A DNA stretch of 64,000 bases, taken from positions 17,941,001-18,005,000 of the forward strand of contig OZ005603.1 in the NCBI GenBank assembly GCA_963930655.1. The letters run 5' to 3'. Positions 24,201 to 32,900 of this stretch are shown piece by piece. The stretch comes from Myrica gale (Eukaryota; Streptophyta; Magnoliopsida; Fagales; Myricaceae). A program made the position numbers and the translations under genes. The notes beneath the pieces were generated by a model. The model ran no database searches and was not told the DNA's origin. It was given only the letters and a program-made list of their open reading frames with translations. Position 1 is the stretch's first letter; every line of letters starts with the position of its first letter.

Positions 24201-27200
24201 ACTTTTAATACAATCCCCTATAATAGTGACTGGGTACAAAACGCTTCCTCATAAGCATTTTCATCTCCTCCCAAGTGTCTACAGGTGACTCTATATTCCT
24301 TCTCATACTAATCTGTAGTTGATCCCATCAAACAATGGCATAATCAGTAAATTCAATTGCAGACAACTTAACTTTCTTTATCTCTGAGTAGTTGTGACAA
24401 TCAAACACCGTCTCCATTTTAGTTTCCCACTACAAATAAACTTTAGGATCATTTTTACCTTGAAAAGATAGAATTTTAATTTTTATGCTTCCTAAATCAT
24501 TATCCCTCCTGGATCTACCCATCCTAGCTTCTTTATTCCCATACCCAGGCTCATACCTTCCTCGATTCACATATGGCTCATCAAACTCCTCTGACTCTGC
24601 CTCTTCCTCAGCATTTCGCCATGGAACATATCCACCTTGCTGTCCATTGGGGGTTTCTTGCCGCTGGCATCATGTTTTCACTCTAAACGGCTTTTACCCT
24701 CTTATGGTCTCACACACTCTTGCCTTTTTCCACTCTGTTGTGTCTTCTTTATTTCTTAATCAAACTTCAAGAACTGATACAAGAAAATCCAGCAGCAATT
24801 AAAAGATGAGAAACCACCAAAACTTCGACAAATGGATCAAGAATTTGAATAACGTGAGAAATAATGTTAAAAGGAAGGGTTTTTCTTACTGGAATTCGTA
24901 TACTTCTTTCTTCTTCTTCTTCTTCTTCTTCTTCTTCTTCTTTTGAGCAAGGATCAAGAAATAGAACAATTTTTTTTATCAAGTATATAGAAACGAAAAT
25001 AAAAGATAGACAAACTTATCTTAGAACCAAAGCTCTAATACCAAAATGATATGAACTCCACCAACAGTTGTGATGAAAACCCAATAACAAAGATGGATTG
25101 GGACCTTAAGAACGTGAATACAAGATTGATTGAGCCTTGACCCGTCACCTAACTTGATGAGAAACCAAGACTACGAAGGATTGAAACGCCACACCAAGAT
25201 AACCTAAGAAGCTCTAGGAATCAAGGCGATAAGTTTTGGTTGCTTGAATGCCACAAGATAAACTTGATAAGTTCAAACAATTCTTTAAAAGAACAAGAGG
25301 AACACAAGACCTATCAAAAAGTTGAAAATTCAATCTTAATCTCGAAATTGTTACTGTTCATGAAAAATAGATCCTCTAAATATTTGGAAAAATCCCTCCA
25401 AAAATGAGAAAAGTCATAACTCAGCTTTAAAACAACACTTAACAAGTCCCCATGAAATTACGCCTCTTGGACTACCAGAGGCAACCAAAAATAGCTAAAG
25501 GACCAGATTCAATGTATCTAACATGCCCAACAAAGACCACATTCATTCTCTTATTTAATATCCTTGAAATTCAATAAATTCATGCCTAAAAATAGGCAAA
25601 CCATGCTGGTCACGTTACTGTTCATATTAAATATCCTTGAGCTTCTTCACTTGTCATGATAACATGGACTAAGCCTTGATTATTATTTGAGTCCATCTTG
25701 GTCTTTTTAGAATCAGCCTAACTCTCTTGGATTAGCCCAATGAGTGCTTCCTCGAAACGTTTGGCTCTAAGTCTTGTAATTGGGCCACTAGGAAGTGACA
25801 AAGGGTCTTCAGCTCCATTCCCACGCGTATGTTCAGTTCCTTGGTGTCTAACTCCTTGGTTTGCATCACCCGGGGTGATGGCTGGGTTGACCTGCCTGAT
25901 CGGGTTCAAGAGGAAAGGTCGGGAATGGCATGGGTCGCCTGCTGGGCCGGCTTAATGGTCGACATCTTGAATCCACACACCAGACAAAGAGAGCTAGGAA
26001 TGGGCTTAGGCGCGGCTCCGTGAACCATTGCTTTTGTTGTTCCAGCCCAATAACCCGATCCAACTCAGTTCTTTTTTTTCTAGGCAAGCAACAACAATAC
26101 ATTAAGAAAGAAAAGAAGTACAAACCGGAAGGGGAAGGGTGTCACGCCCCGAACGCTAGCCCGAAGGGGTTAATGACAGCCGCGAACATCCATTAAATGA
26201 ATGTTTCAGCGTTTTCTCTTAATCTTGCAGCGGAATTTTTTTATATATATATACATACAACTGAGAGAGACGGGCCAAAGAGATTTACATAAACTTCAAC
26301 TTACACGAAACGACTTCATCGGTAATAGTGTAAGCATCTTAATTACATAGTATGGCTACATGGCTGAGGTACATGATCTAAGTGACTCCATCAAAACCTC
26401 TTCATATTGACCTACTCATAACATCTTTACATTACATCTTGAATCCCTATATACCTTATATTATTGTTTAGCAATCTGCTGCCTCAGTATGATGTCAAGC
26501 ACTCTTAGGGTTTCTTGTGCATTCTCCAACTCCTGACCCGTAGTGCTTTCCCAATGTCCTATGACCAACAACATTACAATCTAATACTTACTAGGTCAGG
26601 TAATCCTCAGGACTCCTGTCACCTGGCAAATCTGGAATGATACATTTTGAAAACTGTGAGTCAAACGACTCAGTAAGGAAAAGAACTTGTAAACATGAAC
26701 TTGAACTTGTAAACTTGAAACTTGTAAACATGAACTTGAACTTGAACTTGCAAACTTAAACTTGTAAACATGAGCTTCATGCATGATCATGACTTCTTGA
26801 TGTGCATGTATGCTTCATGTGTCCACATGCACATGCACTTGCTATTGAAAACGTATACTTGCACTTGTAAAGATCTTGATCTTGGAAAACATCAAATTCT
26901 TATCTTGTGGGCTACTTGCGCTCCATTTAACCCCTCAAGTCAGGGTTGTGCGTACCCGTTGGAACCGTCCCCTATTTCCCTTGGAGACATAACATCTGAT
27001 CAAGCTAGCCCACCTTCTCGCATTCGTCCTTCAGTGTGGCTAGACCCGACCCTTGGAGGTCCACACCTTCTCGTATTCGTCCCTCAGTGTGGTTGCACTT
27101 ACCTCTAGGATCACCCATCCTTCTCGTATTCGTCCTACGATATGGGTGTCCTTCTTGATGGTACGATACCGACCATAGCCCCTTAACTTAACTTGTCATA

Positions 27201-29904
27201 CAAATTTCTTGCTTTCACTTGTACAAATCTTCCTTTTCTTTCTTTAAAGAAAATCATGCAAATGCTTATGACGTGTGATGCTTGATAACAATATCTCATA
27301 AAACCTTCATTGCTTTCAATTGCACAAAAACTTCTTTCATGCTTGATAACAATATCTCATAAAACCTTCATTGTTTTCATTTGCACGAAAACTTCTTTCA
27401 TGCTTTCATGCAAATGCGTATGTTATGTCATGCTTGATGAGAAATATCTTGTCATGCTTGGTTATAAACAACATGTTATGCTTGATAAAAATAACATGTT
27501 ATGCTTGATCATAAAAACATGTTGCGTATCATTCCAGTTTTCATAGAAAGTAAGTTTTCACTTACCTCGATCCTCTCAAACTTAGAATGGGTATTCTCCT
27601 ACAAGCGAGTTACTTTCGTTACTTAACGCTTAAAAATAAATATTCAAAGAAAGTTATTTATATACGTACTCGGTTTCAAAATCCGTATCTTTAAACATGA
27701 GATTTCCTTTACGTGAAATCATACATGAATTCGTACTTAAAATTTCTTTTAAACATTTTTAGCTTTCATAAAAGCAAATTTGAAAACAACAATCATACAT
27801 ATCAAACAACTCCAAATTAAGTGAACTCCTAGGGTATTCCAACTTGATCTTACAACATCGTCTTTCATAACCTCAATATCCAAATTTGGATCCGTAATGA
27901 TTCAACCTTATCAATGATTCCATACAAAATCAGCAACCTATAATACGTCTAACTTAATATCCCTTATTTGATATCTTTCATCATACCATGCCTGGACTAA
28001 TGTCTACCAATTCCATCACTTAAACCTCAAAGGATATGCTATATAGTTACTGCTGAGACCTATAGGATTTAACCTAAGTTACATTGGTCTTATCTCCAAG
28101 TTTTCAAGTTCACATGAACAACAATGCCCACAATCCTTCCAAACATAACCGATAGACATAAATCCTTATTTACGTGATCAACCTGTGACCATCTTGACCT
28201 CCTTTTCACTCTTAGGTTTCCTATTTAATTCAATGCCATCAACATACCTTCACCACCATGAAGGAACCATTATACTTGAAGGATGAGGAAGAATCAACCA
28301 ACTTGAAGTACAAATTCTCTCAACACTTTTTCCAAAGGAAGGAGGCACCCAAAACCCTCAATAAACTCCTTAACTTGGTTTTGGTCGGCTAGCCTTGATA
28401 TTAGGGGTTTCACAAGTCTTCAATAGAAAAATCCAAAGATTCAACATTTTCCTGAAATTTTTACAGGCACCGCTCGAGCACCGGTCGAGTGTCAAGTTTC
28501 TGTCCAAATTTCATCTAGCCTCGCTCGAGCGGCTGTTGAGCGCTATGAATTGTATGAAATCCTCCAAGCCGCTCGAGCACCTGTCGAGCGTCGGTCAAGC
28601 GACACGACTCTGTCTAACATTTTTCCTAAGGGCGCTCGAGTGTGAGTCGCACGCTGATCGAGCGTGATGATACCTAAAAATAGGTCACTAGGAACTCCTT
28701 ATTCCAACAATCTTAAACATGGTTTCTAACTTGATTCTTTACACCAACATCAAACCCACACAATTCATTACATGCCTGATCAATCTCCAAGCAACATTGT
28801 TCAAATTTCTATCTACTCTAACCCATGGCTATAACATAGCAAAATCATGATTAATATTGTCTTTTAAAAGCAGAAAAATCAAGATTACCACCAACACTCC
28901 ATTTGGCCACAACTAGAATTTCATGCATGCATCATATTGATAATCCTTGCCTAATCCAAGACTTCTAATCCTATCCCCCAACAACCAAAACATGTTTTAC
29001 AAGAAGTCCTCAAAGGCATAATACACAACAAAATCCTGCCAACAACAACTATGGCCTCTTAAGCTTCCAAGTTTACAGCAAAACCATGATTCTATTTCCA
29101 TCAAGCTAAAACTATTGCATTTACCCCTTTTCTTTTGGGCCTTCCAACAAACACCGATGACACAACTAGTTTCCTTTGAAGCCTTAGCCCAATCTGACCG
29201 TGCATGCCTACCATCTCTTGAAAGTTCCTCACCTGCAATTTGTCTCTCAACAAAACCCACATGCATCTCAGCCTAAAGGTGAATCTAGGTCACAAAGAAA
29301 ACTTCAAGGGGGTCTTATACGCAGGGCATGATCACTCCCTGCCATGGCCGACCATCACATGCACCAAAGATATAATCTTTTCTATGTTTACCTTCTGCCC
29401 TAAGCTCCTATCAACAACCATTAAACCTAGCACCGAAATTCTCCTCCTTCATCCACATATCTAGGACACTTTCCATGTCTACCTACCATTCTCAAATCAT
29501 CAACAACGAAATCCAACATGCAGCAAGGAAAAACAAAGCATGACAACAGAACCTAGTCTAGCATTTTACCCATATCAAACTCACGGTTTTCCATGGTTTT
29601 CTTTGATCAAAGTGATAGATCTCCCTTACCTTGGTTATCTTCTATAGCTGTTGAGGTCTCCTTAGCCACTCAGCAGTCCCTCTTCCCTTTTTTTCTTCTC
29701 GTCTTTCCTTCCCTGTTCTCCTTCTCGACTTCCTTCCTCTTCCTCTTCTTTTTCTTTTTCTTCTTCTTCTTATTTTCCTTCTTCCCTCTTCTCCTTCTCG
29801 GCTTCCTTCCTCTTCCTCTTTCTCTTCTTCTTCTTCTTCTTCTTCTTCTTCTTCTTCTTCTTCTTCTTCTTCTTCTTCTTCTTCTTCTTCTTCTTCTTCT
29901 TCTT

Positions 29905-29935
<31 letters not shown>

Positions 29936-32900
29936 TTTGGTTCAAACTTCCCCTTCTCCCCTATCTCTCGGGTCCTCTCTTGTGTGTGACTAAATGGATG
30001 TTGTGGGGGAGAACCGAGAGTGAAGTGAGTGCAAGAGTGAAATGAGTGTGTTGTTTTTTTCCCATGTGACATGGTCAGTTCATTTAATGCCTTGTCCCCT
30101 CTCTTTTTGTTTTCTCATTTCTTGCCTCACTAGCCTTTCACGTGAACTCTCTTCCATCCCACTTCTCTTGACTTTCTTTGCTCTACAAGTCATGTCATCT
30201 AATTAATGCTTTGTCTCCTTCTCTTTATCTTCTTTGGCTTTACTTTGGTCTTCTCTTTCTCACTTCCTTGCCATTCACGTGAAACACCCACTTCACTAGA
30301 CTTTCATTCATTTATTTTATTTTATTTCGCTTTTCTCTCTTTCACATGGACTACTTTATAAGTACACTAACTTATCACTTAGTTCTCCTAATGAAGCTTA
30401 AGACTACCTATTGACGGTATAAGGTAATTATGCACTGATTTTCATAATCATAATCCATACTTTAATATAATGAATTTGCTTAGGTGAATTCAGCATCTAT
30501 AAGATAATAAAATGCATTCCTTGACATTAAATTTAATAAGTCTTTGTAATATAACAAAACCTCTTACATTAGGCCTAATAATAGCCCCCAAATTTAAACC
30601 CAAAATAGATACATAACATAATTCAGCATAATGAAATTCGGGGTCTCACAAAGGGGACCCCTACAAACACCCCAAACAACCACCAGAAACCAGAACCGAA
30701 AAGAAAGAAAATAAAAGATGGCCAAACAAGTCCTCCAAGGAAAAGCCGCCGCAACAGGCGGTTAACACCACTCCAAGAAACAAAGTTCTAGGAGTCATCC
30801 CTAGAGGGCTGCAACCGAGGTGCAAAACTGCTACAGGGAAAGGGAGGTGGCAGAGTTGGAGGTGGTTAAGGAGGCACCACTGCAGCTTCCGGCGACTGAC
30901 AAGGAGACTCCGAACAAAAGCAGGCAGAAACCCCAGGCTCCCAACTCAGTTCTTAACTGCATTAAATGTTGCCACAAGTCACTGTCAGAATCAGCCACCA
31001 ACGTCGATTGTCCATACTGCCCAGCCGAATCATGGGTAATCGCAATATCCTCTTCTAGCTTTGCTGTGTGTCGCAAAACTCTGTCAGTGTTAGCCACCAA
31101 CGCAGACTGACCAACCTGAAAATGATGACGAACACCCTTCCCCTCCGTCTTCTTCTTCAGTAAACCAGACATCACCATATCTGCGAAAGACAAACCTTGC
31201 CTGACCAGAGCAGCCCCAGGCGCCATACGCTTGTGTTTGAGCTCACCTATGACTTTATAATTTCTTCACAAGCCCGAGCAAAGGACTGCCACCCAATGCA
31301 AGACTTCCCCTCAGGCACCTTCACTGCCACACGTCGACGTCGCTCCCCAAATTCAGCTAGATCGCTCCTATTCGAACATAATTGGGTGAGAAACGCACGT
31401 GAGGACTCGTTGAATTTCTCTGAAAAGACTCAGGAGCCCTTTAACAACACCAGTTTACCAAACAAATTCGCCAACCAGACCACGCCATATCTTCGCAAGC
31501 AAATGGCACACTGAGATTTCCTATTTTGTTCAGTTAACGTGACAATACCATATGAACTCACAGAGAGAAAAGTCATTCAAAGAGTTTAAGCAAAATCCCA
31601 AACTCACAAAGCCTCTGAAACTAAGCAAAACTACACTCCGAGAAAAGTAAGACTTGGAATTTCAGCTAAGAGAGAAAATCTCGTAGCATGCATAACATAA
31701 AAAACGTACACGAGCATACAGAGAAATGATAACCAGAGCAACTCTCCATCGAGGCATTCCACTTCATCTGCTTTTTCCCCTTAACATATTCAAGAATTGG
31801 CTTATACAATCCAATGAATGGTAAAACCTCTTACCAATTGGTAAACTGAACTACTAAAGTAAATTTCATTAGAGAGTTCCACACAAAATTTTTTAATCAG
31901 TTTTTGGTACTCGAATTAATATTAAATGTACCAAATCTGTGCTATATAGGCCTACAAGTGCTGTGTAAATAAATATATCTGTAGCAAAATAAGAAAATGA
32001 ATAACATAGATCAATGGGAACTGTGCATAAAAATCTATAAACAAGGTCTCAACTAGGAAAAGCATAATAGGAAAAATATTCTGATTGAAAAGCAATAATG
32101 ACATAAAATTTCATTGAGTTTGTTTTTGTCATTTTGTTTTTAACAGAATTGTTTGGGCAACTAAATGTGGCAGGTTGAATACCTATCAAGTAGTCATCTC
32201 TAATTAAACTGGATTCTTGTGGGTGACACAGAAACTTCAAATGAAAAACCGTAAGTGGTTCATTGAATTAGTAAGCATTAATGAGGGCACCGAAAGGGAG
32301 TGCAAATGAGTTGACAAGGTATATACAAATGACTACCCTAAAAAAGAAAATAGACCAAAAGGAAATTGAGAATGAAGTTTTAAAAGTTGTGTATTCTATG
32401 TGCCCTTATATATATATTAGATGTATGTACGTGTGTATATATATATATATATATATATATTATGTATGTATGTATGTATGGTTGGTTGGAACAAGTATTT
32501 GAATAGAGAACTACTCGTTTAGGTTAATGGCGGATATTCCTTTTAGACAACAAAATTATATTAGGTCAACTCATTTAATGTTTGATGTCTGGAAAGTAAC
32601 AATGAAATGAGAATAATGTTTGTTTCCTGATAGAGTTTTAATTAGTAGTTAATGGCCAAATTAAACTGTTTGTGTTGCATGTTTTCTATTTCAGTTAAAG
32701 CAAGTGATAGAGAAGATCCCTTCAGATGTTTCTGACAGTGAAAGCTTAAAAGCCATCCATTCTCAAGTTGAAGCTTTTCTAAACCTATCCGCAACCTCTA
32801 ATATTATTGCTTCTCTGACTGCAAGCATAGATTCTGTCCAACAATTTGCACCACATAGAACTCCCTCGCTCAATGAATCTTCTAAAATGGGAGAAGATAG

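Larger units (their letters stand above)
19292..25868 (-). mobile_element. Complete but defective Ty3/gypsy retrotransposon (- strand) with CCCGG target duplication
   Basis: LTRs at 25048-25868 (5') and 19292-20278 (3', enlarged by a MITE) run TGATG...ATATCA. CCCGG flanks the element at 19287-19291 and 25869-25873. A methionine-tRNA-type primer site (TGGTATTAGAGC, complement at 25032-25043) adjoins the 5' LTR. On the - strand: leader with a (CTT)n run, gag, protease, start of RT, then a deletion to integrase. RNase H and most of RT are missing. It also carries an LTR-type insertion (22170-22728), a Mutator MITE (20796-21514) and a small MITE (19802-19991). The 3' end of pol continues into the LTR, as described for CRM chromoviruses; lineage assignment is inferred. 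Confidence 0.88.
26140..30650 (-). mobile_element. 4.5-kb solo LTR (Ty3/gypsy) with AAGGG target duplication
   Basis: The ends read TGTCACGCCCCG at 26140 and GGGGTCTCACA at 30650. On the - strand it therefore runs TGTGAGACCCC...GGGGCGTGACA, the same as the LTR preceding gag at 41034. AAGGG flanks it at 26135-26139 and 30651-30655. It holds the GTGAGT...GACTCAGTAAGG block near 26660, a CTCGAG-rich array (28463-28665) and a (CTT)n tract (about 29820-29935). No internal gag or pol is present, so the element was reduced by LTR-LTR recombination. Apparent long frames here come from the simple repeat. Confidence 0.88.
12708..32694 (+). other. PRAF: PRAF intron 7, about 20 kb, filled with transposons
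   Basis: This 19,987-bp interval separates two exons that encode adjacent parts of the same coiled coil. It contains an L1, a complete gypsy element, a Mutator MITE, LTR-type insertions, a 4.5-kb solo LTR and an L1 remnant, listed separately. Most of the coding debris is on the - strand, opposite to the gene. Confidence 0.88.

Noticed and set aside
25633..25868. A separate second gypsy element next to the LTR at 25048
   Set aside because: The coding-like tail is part of the LTR itself: its edge TGATGCAAACC and the CCCGG duplication match at 25868, and the sister LTR at 58921 has the same content.
29593..30072. Long open frames rich in Leu, Arg or Lys
   Set aside because: They are translations of a (CTT)n microsatellite in three frames and both strands, inside an LTR.
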